This document shows, piece after piece, positions 42,999 to 51,951 of a stretch of 64,000 bases of DNA. Made by a program: the position numbers and the translations under genes. The first letter of the stretch is position 1. Every line of letters begins with the position of its first letter. Source of the stretch: Desulfuromonas sp964536375 (GTDB lineage: Bacteria > Desulfobacterota > Desulfuromonadia > Desulfuromonadales > Desulfuromonadaceae); NCBI GenBank assembly GCA_964536375.1, contig CAZHXF010000002.1, positions 1-64,000 on the forward strand, read 5' to 3'. The notes under the pieces are model-generated. The model worked only from the letters and a program-made list of their open reading frames with translations, was not told where the DNA came from and made no database searches.

Positions 42999-44957
42999 TT
43001 GTCTGAAATAGTTTTTTCCAGTTGGGGAAGAAAAATCGTCGATAACCGCCAAGGCGGCAACGCAGATTTAGCTTCATTGAAGCTCAAAATCCCTACTGAG
43101 CATTTGGGTGACAGCAAGGTTGGCGCTTTTATGGGCTGGGATGGTATCGTGCTGCTCGACAAGGATATCGACATCGTAGCGATGGCTGCTGAGTATATGA
43201 AGCGGGTGCAGGAGAAATATTGCTGCGGCAAGTGTACTCCCGGCAAAAAAGGTACCCGAGTTCTGCAAGATACTCTGGCGCGTATTATCCAAGGGCATGG
43301 TGAGCTAAAGGATCTGGATGTTATTGAGAACCTTTCTAGCTTACTTAAGGATTGCAAATGTACTCTGTGTATGACTTCGGCAATTCCAGTTATGGATACG
43401 CTGACCTATTTTCGCGATGAGTATATGGCTTATATCAGTGGTGGGCGCAAGCCGAAGTTTGCTGGTGCCTATAAAGATAAATTGACTGCGCCGTGTATGG
43501 ATAAATGCCCGGCACACATAGATATCCCTGCTTATATTGAAGAGATTCAAAACTATCGCTTTGATGAGTCGCTGGCAAAAATTCGTGAGCGGATGCCTAT
43601 TGCTGCGGTTTGTGGTCGGGTGTGTCCTCATCCTTGTGAGACAGCTTGTCGTCGCGCTCTGGTTGATGAGCCAATCAGCATAATGGTGTTGAAGCGGGTT
43701 GCTTCAGATCATGAATGGATGCATCACACTCAGGCGCCACGGATAACCAGACCTGCAACAGGTAAAAAAGTTATCGTTGTCGGTGCTGGTCCTGCCGGTT
43801 TAAGCTGTGCTTATTACTTGGCTTTGGCTGGACATAAAGTTAAAATTATTGAGATGCTATCTGAGCCTGGCGGCACAGTTGCAGTAGGTATTCCCGACTA
43901 CCGGATGCCACGCCATCTGTTACAGCGTGAAGCAGATAATATCACTGCTCTGGGTGTAGAGATCGAGTATGGTGTAAAGCTGGGCGTAGATGTTTCTTTG
44001 CCGGAACTGAAGCAACAGTATGATGCGGTGTTCTTGGGTACTGGTTGTTTCAAATCAAAGCCTATGGGCGTTGAGGGCGAAGATGCTGGTTACGAAGGGT
44101 TCTCCACTGGTGGTATCAATTATCTACGTGCCGTTGCTTTAGGCGAAGGGATAGTTACTCCGAAGCGGGTTATAGTTGTTGGCGGTGGTAATACCGCTAT
44201 TGACTGTGTGCGGGTTGCATTACGTGAAGGCTGCGAAGAATCTATCTTGGTCTATCGGCGTACCCGTCACGAGATGCCAGCAGAGTCTTACGAGGTCGAT
44301 GATGCCGACGAGGAAGGGGTGCGCTTCGAGTTTTTAGTTAACCCAACCCGTCTGGTTACTGAAAATAATAAAATCACCGGTGTTGAGGTTATTAAAATGG
44401 AATTAGGCGAGCCGGACGATTCTGGGCGCCGCCGTCCTCAACCTGTGCCAGGTTCAGAGTATGTCCTTCCGTGTGATATGGTAATCCCGGCCATTGGTCA
44501 GGATCCAGATCTATCGTATCTGGAGGGCAATGAAAACAATATCCAGCAAACTCGTTGGAGCAGCATTAAGACCAACGGTGGCACTATGATGACCGATGAT
44601 GATGGTGTCTTTGCTGGTGGTGACTGCGAATATGGTGCTATGACTGTTGTGCTTGCGGTTGGTCACGGTAAGCGCGCCGGCAGTGTTATTAATCGCTTCC
44701 TGGTGGATGGGAAATCGGTTTTGGATGACGAAGAAGCGCTAGAGGATGCTGTTAATCGGTTGGGTGTGTTTAATAGCGATGAGAAAATCCCGGTTCTCGG
44801 AGGTTTGCATCGCGAACATCAGCCCAAGATAAATGGCGCAGCACGGGCAAGCAATTATGATGAAATAGAGATGGCTATGCCTGAAAGTCAGGCGGTAATT
44901 GAAGCAGATCGCTGCTTGCGTTGCTATCGTGTAGCGATGGTTGCTGTCGATAAGTAA
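42999..44957 (+). CDS. sfrB: NADPH oxidoreductase beta subunit, SfrB-like (GltD/NfnB-type flavoprotein)
   Basis: A 652-residue iron-sulfur flavoprotein. The first 160 residues resemble the C-terminal part of NuoF, with cluster cysteines in YCCGKCTPGKKGT and CKCTLC. A GltD-like module follows, with Fe-S cysteines (CMDKCPAHIDIPAYI, CGRVCPHPCETACRR), FAD site VVGAGPAGLSCAYYLA and NADPH site VVGGGNTAIDCVRVAL. The C-terminus has an extra RCLRC pair. This matches Geobacter SfrB, which with SfrA oxidises NADPH and is needed for growth on acetate; it was first named as a soluble Fe(III) reductase. I start it at TTG 42999, which has a perfect AGGAGG 5 bases upstream, instead of an earlier GTG without one. 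Confidence 0.85.
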   Translation: MSEIVFSSWGRKIVDNRQGGNADLASLKLKIPTEHLGDSKVGAFMGWDGIVLLDKDIDIVAMAAEYMKRVQEKYCCGKCTPGKKGTRVLQDTLARIIQGHGELKDLDVIENLSSLLKDCKCTLCMTSAIPVMDTLTYFRDEYMAYISGGRKPKFAGAYKDKLTAPCMDKCPAHIDIPAYIEEIQNYRFDESLAKIRERMPIAAVCGRVCPHPCETACRRALVDEPISIMVLKRVASDHEWMHHTQAPRITRPATGKKVIVVGAGPAGLSCAYYLALAGHKVKIIEMLSEPGGTVAVGIPDYRMPRHLLQREADNITALGVEIEYGVKLGVDVSLPELKQQYDAVFLGTGCFKSKPMGVEGEDAGYEGFSTGGINYLRAVALGEGIVTPKRVIVVGGGNTAIDCVRVALREGCEESILVYRRTRHEMPAESYEVDDADEEGVRFEFLVNPTRLVTENNKITGVEVIKMELGEPDDSGRRRPQPVPGSEYVLPCDMVIPAIGQDPDLSYLEGNENNIQQTRWSSIKTNGGTMMTDDDGVFAGGDCEYGAMTVVLAVGHGKRAGSVINRFLVDGKSVLDDEEALEDAVNRLGVFNSDEKIPVLGGLHREHQPKINGAARASNYDEIEMAMPESQAVIEADRCLRCYRVAMVAVDK

Positions 44958-45013
44958 TCGGTATCGTTTAGTATAGTATGGCTTAAACGGACATTAGCTT
45001 TAGGATTTTTCAT

Positions 45014-47602
45014 ATGAGCAAGAAAAGCGAAAAGGCAATGATCAATCTAACGATTGATGGTCAGGATGTGCAAATTGAGGCTGGCTCGACGATAATTGCT
45101 GCCGCGGAGAAAATTGGCATCAAGATCCCGACCATGTGCTATTTGAAGAAACTCTCACCTACCGGGGCCTGTCGAGTGTGCCTGGTTGATGTTGAGGGGG
45201 TTGAGTCGCCGGTTACCGCCTGTAATACCGTAGCGACTGACGGCATTGTGGTTACCACCACCACACCGGAGCTGGAAAAACAGCGTAAAGATATGATTCG
45301 TCTGATGTTGGTCAATCATCCTCTGGATTGTCCGGTATGTGATGCTGCTGGTGAATGTGAATTGCAGGACATCTGTTTTCAATTTCATGTTCTGGATCAA
45401 CCATATAGCGCTGAAGATGTTGCTCACGCCAAGATTACTACATGGCCTCTCATTGAAAATGTTCCTTCACGCTGCATCTTATGTGAGAAATGTGTCAAGG
45501 TAGGTTATGAGTTGACCGGTATAGGTGACTTCAAAGTTGTCGAGCGCGGGGATAAGGCTTATATCGCCTGTATTCCACGCAATTCAATTGATCCATATAT
45601 TGAAGGTAATGCTGTAGCCGTATGCCCTGTCGGCGCGATGATATCCAAGCCATTCAAGCATACGTCACGTAGTTGGACCATGGATAAGGTCGCTTCCATT
45701 GGCTTTGCTGGTGGCAGTTTGGAGCAGGTTGATCTCAACGTAAAGCAGAACAAATTGTATCGGATAACTTCTCAGGACGAAGTGACAATTAACAATGGTA
45801 TGTTGAGTTTTGATTCGTGCTTCGGCTATGGTTTTGTAAACTCTCCCGAGCGTATTCTTGCTCCGCGTGTTAAGCAGGCAGACGCTCAGGTTGAGGTAGA
45901 TTGGGATACAGCTCAACAGACAGTGGTAGATAAGGTCAAAGAAGTTGGCGGCGGCGCTGTTGCTGGTCTGTCTTCTGCTCGTCTTACACTGGAAGAAAAC
46001 TATCTGTTCCAGAAATTGTTTCGTGCCGGTTTTGCCAGCAACAATATAGATTCTGATGCTCGTTATGGCATGCACAAAGTATCAGCAACTTTGTCAACTC
46101 TTTTAGGTTTGCGTGGTGCTAGTGCCAGTAGTGATAAAATTGCTCAAGCAGATGCTATCTTGGTTCTAGGCTCGGATATCACCTCCGAACAACCCCAAAT
46201 TAACTATCAGATACAGTTGGCACTGCGTAAAAATGATGCGCAACTGATTGTGGCTAATATGCGTAATGTGCGTATTGCTGGGCTATCAAATACTTTTCTC
46301 AATTATAAACCCGGCAGCGCGGCGACACTGGTTGGCGCATTGTGCAAGCTGATTGTTGATAACGGTAATGGTGCTGCCGATTTTGTAAAAAAATATGTAA
46401 AAAACAGCGCAGATGTTAAAAAAGCGTTGGCAGCCATTGATCTCAAAAAAGCAGTAAAAGAGACAGGTGTTGAGTTAGCATTGTTGCAAGATGCCGCAGC
46501 AGCACTTGGTGCCGCCGGAAATGTGGCTATTATTTTTGGCGCAGATGTTACCAAGTCGGTCCAGAGTGTTGATGTTACCGCCGCGCTGGCTAATCTGGCG
46601 ATTGTAACCGGAGCTTTGGTTGCGGATGGCGGCGGTTTGTTCCCCGTTGATGAAAGACCGAATACTCAAGGTTTGCTTGATGCCGGTGTATGCCCAGAGT
46701 TGCTTCCTGGTTATCAAGGTTATGCAGGTGCTGCGCCTAAGTTCGCTCAGAGTTGGGGTGTTGGAGAGTTGCCTAGTGGCGGTATGAATGCTGATGAGAT
46801 TCTTGCTGGTATCGAAGCAGGAACTGTGCGTTTCCTATATCTGGCTGGGACTAATCCTCTGGTTACCTTTGCCGATAGTGGGCGTTGGAAAAAAGCGTTA
46901 CAAAAGGTTGAGTTCTTAGTAGTACAGGATATTCTTGATTCTGAACTGAGTCAGCTGGCTGATGTAGTTTTACCTGCCGCAGCCTATGCTGAAAAATCTG
47001 GTACCTATATTGCCTGTGATAATCGTGCTGGTATGCTTGCCAAAGCTATCAAGCCTGCCGGTAGTGCGCGCAGCGATAAGCAGATTTTTGCTGAGTTGTT
47101 TGCGGCGGTTAAAGGGAAGCAGACCTTGTGTAATGAGAAGATTTTGGTTGAGATGGCTGGTTTGACAGATTTGTTTGCCAGTGTAGCTGTGACTGGTGAT
47201 GTTTATACTAGCTCCTGCACCAAAAAAGCTTATGCTCCTGCAGCTGCATCACTGATATTTTCAAAATTTGTAGCCAGCAAGGTTCACAAAGGGTTGCAGA
47301 TGTTAACTGGTAAGATGCATGCACATACTGGTGTTACATCCACGTATGCAGCAGGTGCCACAGATATTGCCCCAGCAGGCTATGTTGAAATAAATAAGCT
47401 AGATGCTGAGCAGGCAGGTATAGCTGAAGGGGTTCAAGTAACTGTCAACAGCAGTGTTGGTAGTGCAACCGGAATAGCACGTCTGAGCACTTTTGTCCCA
47501 GAAGGACTGGTTTTTGCCCCATATCATTTTGCTGAGTTGAATGCTCAGCAGGTTATCCCTGGTGGTGACAATATGGTAGAGGTGAACCTAGTTAAGGCTT
47601 AA
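45014..47602 (+). CDS. sfrA: NADPH oxidoreductase alpha subunit, SfrA-like (NuoG-type)
   Basis: An 862-residue NuoG homologue. In order: an N-terminal [2Fe-2S] ferredoxin domain (CYLKKLSPTGACRVC and later Cys), the His-Cys3 cluster motif HPLDCPVCDAAGECELQD, a [4Fe-4S] site CILCEKCVKVG with VCPVG, and from about residue 220 a molybdopterin-oxidoreductase fold without an obvious metal-binding residue. The last 100 residues resemble the molydopterin-dinucleotide-binding domain. It would carry electrons between SfrB and an acceptor. It starts 56 bases after sfrB, and a terminator follows. Confidence 0.85.
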   Translation: MSKKSEKAMINLTIDGQDVQIEAGSTIIAAAEKIGIKIPTMCYLKKLSPTGACRVCLVDVEGVESPVTACNTVATDGIVVTTTTPELEKQRKDMIRLMLVNHPLDCPVCDAAGECELQDICFQFHVLDQPYSAEDVAHAKITTWPLIENVPSRCILCEKCVKVGYELTGIGDFKVVERGDKAYIACIPRNSIDPYIEGNAVAVCPVGAMISKPFKHTSRSWTMDKVASIGFAGGSLEQVDLNVKQNKLYRITSQDEVTINNGMLSFDSCFGYGFVNSPERILAPRVKQADAQVEVDWDTAQQTVVDKVKEVGGGAVAGLSSARLTLEENYLFQKLFRAGFASNNIDSDARYGMHKVSATLSTLLGLRGASASSDKIAQADAILVLGSDITSEQPQINYQIQLALRKNDAQLIVANMRNVRIAGLSNTFLNYKPGSAATLVGALCKLIVDNGNGAADFVKKYVKNSADVKKALAAIDLKKAVKETGVELALLQDAAAALGAAGNVAIIFGADVTKSVQSVDVTAALANLAIVTGALVADGGGLFPVDERPNTQGLLDAGVCPELLPGYQGYAGAAPKFAQSWGVGELPSGGMNADEILAGIEAGTVRFLYLAGTNPLVTFADSGRWKKALQKVEFLVVQDILDSELSQLADVVLPAAAYAEKSGTYIACDNRAGMLAKAIKPAGSARSDKQIFAELFAAVKGKQTLCNEKILVEMAGLTDLFASVAVTGDVYTSSCTKKAYAPAAASLIFSKFVASKVHKGLQMLTGKMHAHTGVTSTYAAGATDIAPAGYVEINKLDAEQAGIAEGVQVTVNSSVGSATGIARLSTFVPEGLVFAPYHFAELNAQQVIPGGDNMVEVNLVKA

Positions 47603-47638
47603 TCAGTTCTACCTCTAGATTAACTATAGAATAAAAAA

Positions 47639-47666
47639 TCCCCGGCATATTGTCGGGGCTTTTTTA
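47639..47666 (+). terminator. Terminator of sfrBA
   Basis: CCCCG...CGGGG hairpin immediately followed by CTTTTTT, 37 bases after the sfrA stop. Confidence 0.9.
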
Positions 47667-47699
47667 TGCAGTTTTTTTAGGGGGGGCACTTGATAAGTA

Positions 47700-48110
47700 T
47701 CAGTATGCTTCGCGGTAATGTAATACGACTAACAGGCAACTACCGTCAGCTATGATGTTTATGCCATTGTTACGGCACATTTGCACCGCAGCTTCACTCT
47801 GTGCCCCCGGTTGCATCCAAATATTTTTAATGCCCTTAGTTACTGCCTGTTGTACCACCTGCTCGGTAATTTTTGGCGGAGTGATTATAGACAAGCTGAT
47901 AACTTCGTCGGGCAGATCGAGAACAGAGTTTATACAATCCAAACCCTCAATTTTATCCGCGTGGTTATTTACCGGGATTACATTGCTCCCAGCTTGCTGG
48001 TAGCAGCGTAATACTTTGTTGCCATATTTGTTGCGATTAGTTGAGACCCCAGCAACTGCAAATAAAGGTGCTGCTAAAAATTGTTCTATCTGCTGGGTGA
48101 CTGTATCCAT
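47700..48110 (-). CDS. CoA-binding domain protein (YccU-like)
   Basis: A 136-residue single Rossmann-like domain of the CoA-binding family (PF13380). Motifs: FAVAGVSTNRNKYGNKVLR at the nucleotide site, VIPVNN, and the C-terminal IKNIWMQPGAQSEAAVQMCRNNGI. Members bind CoA tightly and a role in thiol or CoA redox sensing has been suggested, but no function is proven. It lies 12 bases after rnhA on the minus strand and is likely co-transcribed with it. Confidence 0.85.
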   Translation of the reverse strand: MDTVTQQIEQFLAAPLFAVAGVSTNRNKYGNKVLRCYQQAGSNVIPVNNHADKIEGLDCINSVLDLPDEVISLSIITPPKITEQVVQQAVTKGIKNIWMQPGAQSEAAVQMCRNNGINIIADGSCLLVVLHYREAY

Positions 48111-48122
48111 GCCATCCTCCTG

Positions 48123-48590
48123 TTATTGAGAAATTACTCTGTCTATTATTGCCTGGCGCGCTAATTCATCGCAGCGTTCGTTTTCCGTGTGTCCAGCATG
48201 ACCTTTAACCCAGCACCACTGTACGATGTGACCATTTACTGCTGCGTCCAAGCGTTCCCATAGGTCGCGATTAAGTACTGGTTTGCGTTGAGAATTTATC
48301 CAGCCCTTTTTTTTCCAACCCGCTATCCATTCTGTCATTCCCTTGCTTACATATTTGGAATCTGTAGTCATAGTAACAGTACAGGGTTTTTTCAGAGCTT
48401 CGAGCCCGACAATTGCCCCCATCAATTCCATGCGATTGTTGGTAGTATCAGCGGCGTAGCCGTTGAGTTCCTTTACGTGCTCACCGCAGCGCATAATAGT
48501 GCCATAGCCACCAGGTCCAGGATTGCCGCTACAGGCTCCATCGCTGAAAATTTCTACTACTGATATATTGTTATTGGTGGTATTGCTCAT
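48123..48590 (-). CDS. rnhA: Ribonuclease HI
   Basis: A 155-residue enzyme that cuts RNA in RNA-DNA hybrids. The four catalytic acids are visible: Asp in FSDGACSGNPGPGG, Glu in NNRMELMGAI, Asp in TTDSKYVSKG and Asp in NERCDELAR. The basic protrusion AGWKKKGWIN is present as in the E. coli type. It is transcribed with the CoA-binding gene. 48591-48856 upstream is AT-rich and shared with the divergent cyclase gene. Confidence 0.95.
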   Translation of the reverse strand: MSNTTNNNISVVEIFSDGACSGNPGPGGYGTIMRCGEHVKELNGYAADTTNNRMELMGAIVGLEALKKPCTVTMTTDSKYVSKGMTEWIAGWKKKGWINSQRKPVLNRDLWERLDAAVNGHIVQWCWVKGHAGHTENERCDELARQAIIDRVISQ

Positions 48591-48856
48591 TAGAGATATC
48601 CGTTATTGTTATGAGGTCGCGCTGAATAAATACTTTTTGCCCAATATTGCCAAGATAATTAATTGATGTTGGTACAGGACTGATATAAGTTTGAGAAATA
48701 GAATCTTGTGCTGAATTATGGCATTGTTTGTCTGATTTTGGTAGTTTTTGCACCAGTGAATTGTTTTTTTAGCAAAAGATACTAAGATATCTGTAATTCT
48801 GCAGAAATATATGTAGTAAATGTGTTTGAACTATTCTGGCTGTAAAGAGTATCGCT

Positions 48857-50497
48857 ATGTTGAAAAATAAATTTATTGTTCGGAAGAGCAAAAAAGCCAA
48901 ACGGTCAATCTTGTATATCAGCTTGTTGTTTTTCGTTCTTGACGCCACTTTTATTGTAATAAATTACCATTCAGCGCGTGAAGCACTTTATAAAAATCTT
49001 ACGGATAAAGCTCTAATTAGCACTGCAAATTTTAATACTACGGTACAGATGACCTACCGCAGCATGCAGTTGATGTCTGATTTTATTAGTCATGATAACG
49101 AATTGAACCAGTTGTTTCTGCGTGGTAAAAAAGCTATAGACATGCACAATGAAATGGGAGATAGAATTGCTGCGGAGATTAGATCTGAATTGTTGCAGCA
49201 GGTAAAACCAGCATGGGATCAGCTGACATCTAAATTTGATGTGCGCCAGTTGCATTATCATCTCGGTCCAGGTAGCTTGAGTTTCCTGCGGGTTCATAAG
49301 CCTACAAAGTTTGGCGACAGGATGGACAATCTGCGTTTTACCGTAGTTGATACTAATGCTACAGAAAAAGGTCACACAGGTTTTGAAACCGGACGTATCT
49401 ATAGCGGCTTGCGCAGTGTTTCTCCTGTCTGGTGTTATGACAATGAGCAAGGACAATCTGTTTATGTTGGAGCTGTGGAAGTTGGGACATCATTTAAACA
49501 AATTTTACCGATGTTCCCACAAAATTACGCAACTGAAGTTGTAGTGCTTTTGACTAAGGAGCATGTTGAAAACAAGATGTGGCCGCAGTTTATAGCGCAA
49601 TATTTTGCCGAGCACACGGATATGAATTACTATTTGGAGGCAGCATCATCTGATATTGCTGCCAATCTAGTCAACGAATTGCTGAAGGTTTCTCCGATAA
49701 ATGATGATTATAAGACCCAAAATGTTGAGCTAGTAGAAATTAATGATGCACAGCTAGCTATGTATTACTTTCCGCTCCGTGACTACCGTGGAGATCAAGA
49801 TCCAAATCTCAAACCAGTAGGGTTAGTATTGTTATGGAGTGATGTGAGCGACCTGTTTACCGCTTTTAAAAAATCGGTTTGGATTAATATTGTTTACGCT
49901 GTATGCGGGTTTGTTTTTTTGGAAGCAGTATTACTCTGGTTCTTTAATCGTGAATTCCGTTTGCTGGTGGCTGAAAAGGAAGCGACCATTGATGGATTGA
50001 CAGGTTTTTACAACAGGCGTTATTTTGACAAGACGCTTAACCACGAAATGCTCGGAGCTAGTCGTAGTAATAGCGCGTTAGCGCTAATTATGTGCGACAT
50101 TGACTACTTTAAACAGTATAACGATACCTATGGTCATGTTGCTGGTGATGGTTGTTTGCAACAGGTTGCGGCTGTCATGGCGCACGTTTTAAAGCGCGGC
50201 AACGACTGGATTGCCCGATATGGTGGTGAGGAGTTTGTTATTGTGCTGCCGGGTACAGAGCTTGATGGTGCCTATCTTGTTGCAGAGCGCATCCGGGTAG
50301 CGGTAGAGGATGCTAACATACCTCACAGGACCTCCAAAGTTGGACCAAGAGTTACTATTAGTGTTGGAGTGGCATGTACTGTGGAAAAAGGTTGCACCTG
50401 CAACAGCGGTTTGATTAATTGCGCGGATATGAAACTATATAAAGCGAAGGAGTCAGGGAGAAATGCAGTTTTTGCCGCTCCTAGATCCCCTACATAA
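48857..50497 (+). CDS. Membrane diguanylate cyclase with periplasmic Cache-like sensor
   Basis: A 546-residue sensor enzyme. TM1 is at about 18-38 (ILYISLLFFVLDATFIVI) and TM2 at about 345-370, enclosing a 300-residue periplasmic part of the double-Cache kind. The cytoplasmic GGDEF domain follows with the active-site loop RYGGEEFVIVLPG. The inhibitory I-site RGND lies five residues before it, so product feedback is expected. It makes cyclic di-GMP in response to an external signal; the ligand is unknown. The gene is alone, converging with the flagellin gene across a shared terminator. Confidence 0.9.
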   Translation: MLKNKFIVRKSKKAKRSILYISLLFFVLDATFIVINYHSAREALYKNLTDKALISTANFNTTVQMTYRSMQLMSDFISHDNELNQLFLRGKKAIDMHNEMGDRIAAEIRSELLQQVKPAWDQLTSKFDVRQLHYHLGPGSLSFLRVHKPTKFGDRMDNLRFTVVDTNATEKGHTGFETGRIYSGLRSVSPVWCYDNEQGQSVYVGAVEVGTSFKQILPMFPQNYATEVVVLLTKEHVENKMWPQFIAQYFAEHTDMNYYLEAASSDIAANLVNELLKVSPINDDYKTQNVELVEINDAQLAMYYFPLRDYRGDQDPNLKPVGLVLLWSDVSDLFTAFKKSVWINIVYAVCGFVFLEAVLLWFFNREFRLLVAEKEATIDGLTGFYNRRYFDKTLNHEMLGASRSNSALALIMCDIDYFKQYNDTYGHVAGDGCLQQVAAVMAHVLKRGNDWIARYGGEEFVIVLPGTELDGAYLVAERIRVAVEDANIPHRTSKVGPRVTISVGVACTVEKGCTCNSGLINCADMKLYKAKESGRNAVFAAPRSPT

Positions 50498-50542
50498 CCA
50501 ATTTAATTTCGGCTATTTCGGCTACATAAATACAGCGATAAG

Positions 50543-50578
50543 TAAAAAGCCTGCGAATAAAAAATTGCAGGCTTTTGC
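50543..50578. terminator. Bidirectional terminator, cyclase / flagellin
   Basis: AAAAGCCTGC...GCAGGCTTTT is a 10-base-pair stem flanked by A and T runs on each side, between two convergent genes. Confidence 0.85.
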
Positions 50579-50611
50579 TTTCCACTATATGCCGTTAGTG
50601 CCGCTCATTGA

Positions 50612-51427
50612 TTAGCCGAGCAACGTCAGAACGTTCTCTCCAGTCAAATTTGCCTGAGCCTGCATAGCTACTCCGAACTTTTGCAGAATTTGATTCTTGG
50701 TCAGGTCAGCTACCTCCTTAGCCATGTCGGCATCGGAAATGCGCGAATTGGCCGCAGCGATGTTTTCTGCTGAAACGGACATGTTGTCAATGGCTGATTC
50801 AAAACGATTTTGCACTGCGCCTAACTCCCCTCTGATTTCGGAAACCTGATTTAGGGCTTCATCTATGCTTTCAAGGGAGGACTGAGCCCCCAGTGCCGTA
50901 GATATATCCAACGCATCGGTGCCCAGATCAGCTTGGGTTGCTCCGGCAATATTGACATTGATGGTCTCATTGGTGTTGGCTCCGACCTGAAAGCTCATGC
51001 CATCTTCGGCTTGGCTGCCATCCAGCAACGCTTGTCCGTTGAAGCTAGTTGTCTGGGAGATTCTATCCACCTCTGATTGCAGTTGCGAAAACTCAGCGTT
51101 CATTGCCTTACGATCACTATCGTTATAAGTCCCGTTGCTTGACTGCACCGAGAGCTCGCGCATCCGTTGCAATAGCCCTGTCGTTTCGCTTAAAGCTCCA
51201 TCTGCCGTTTGCGCCATCGAGATGCCGTCGTTGGTGTTGCGAATTGCCTGATTGACACCGCGTATCTGAGCATTCAATCGATCTGAGATCGCTACACCGG
51301 CAGCATCATCTTTGGCGCTGTTTATGCGCTGACCGCTGGCAAGCCGGGCAAAAGCCTTGTTTATACCGTTTTCTGATCTGTTCAGAGACTGTGTTCCGAG
51401 ATTATTACTGCCGATTGTGTTTGTCAT
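50612..51427 (-). CDS. Flagellin (short form)
   Basis: A 271-residue flagellin containing only the conserved D0/D1 coiled ends and a short middle (about 150-185), lacking the variable surface domains. The N-terminus has NSAKDDAAGVAISDRLNAQIRGVNQAIRNTNDGISMAQTADGAL and the C-terminus SRISDADMAKEVADLTKNQILQKFGVAMQAQANLTGENVLTLLG (quoted in parts: NSAKDDAAGVAISDRL, DMAKEVADLTKNQIL). The TLR5-type motif region LQRMRELSVQSSNGT is intact. No other flagellar gene is nearby. GGAG lies 8 bases before the ATG. Confidence 0.93.
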   Translation of the reverse strand: MTNTIGSNNLGTQSLNRSENGINKAFARLASGQRINSAKDDAAGVAISDRLNAQIRGVNQAIRNTNDGISMAQTADGALSETTGLLQRMRELSVQSSNGTYNDSDRKAMNAEFSQLQSEVDRISQTTSFNGQALLDGSQAEDGMSFQVGANTNETINVNIAGATQADLGTDALDISTALGAQSSLESIDEALNQVSEIRGELGAVQNRFESAIDNMSVSAENIAAANSRISDADMAKEVADLTKNQILQKFGVAMQAQANLTGENVLTLLG

Positions 51428-51512
51428 TGTTCATTCTCCATGAGGTAACAAAGAGGACCTATTGTGAGTAGGCGCTTGTAGTTCCCTTTGTACGTGAAAT
51501 TGAGAAAATATT

Positions 51513-51540
51513 TTTATACTAACTATATTCACTAACTCAA
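51513..51540 (-). promoter_or_regulatory. Possible sigma-70-like promoter of the flagellin gene
   Basis: Reading the minus strand, TTGAGT and TATAAA are 16 bases apart, about 85 bases before the flagellin start. No sigma-28 (GCCGATAA-type) or sigma-54 element was seen. Confidence 0.4.
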
Positions 51541-51951
51541 CTGAATAAATTATAACAGAAATCTACCAATAACAGGGAACTGTTGGCTCAAATCGCGATT
51601 ACTGTCGTTAAGAAGCTGATATAAAACAAAAGGATCGTCGTATAGCTATATGTTTAATAGGCGAACCCCGGGTATTTGAGCCCTTGTCCCACCTTGGAAT
51701 GGCGTTGTTTTGGCCAGGCTGGAATGTTGAAAATTGCTGATCAGTGTATGTGCGGGGTGCGATCATCTGGTTAAAACGCTACTAAATTTAGCGGCGTATG
51801 CATATTCATAGAGCTTGTGGATGTAAGTTTCAGTAGGGGAATTGAGGTGTAATGTTTCGCATTCTTTTATTGTGGTAAAATATTCGAGTTGAACAGTTGC
51901 AAGCTCAACAAATTTCAATAATATGTCGAGTATTGACTGAAAGATTGAGGG
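51541..51951. other. AT-rich intergenic region between flagellin and FtsZ-like genes
   Basis: About 400 bases with no gene. A weak GTTGAGC/GTTCAAC hairpin near 51888-51910 may end the FtsZ-like transcript. Nothing else was recognised. Confidence 0.5.
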
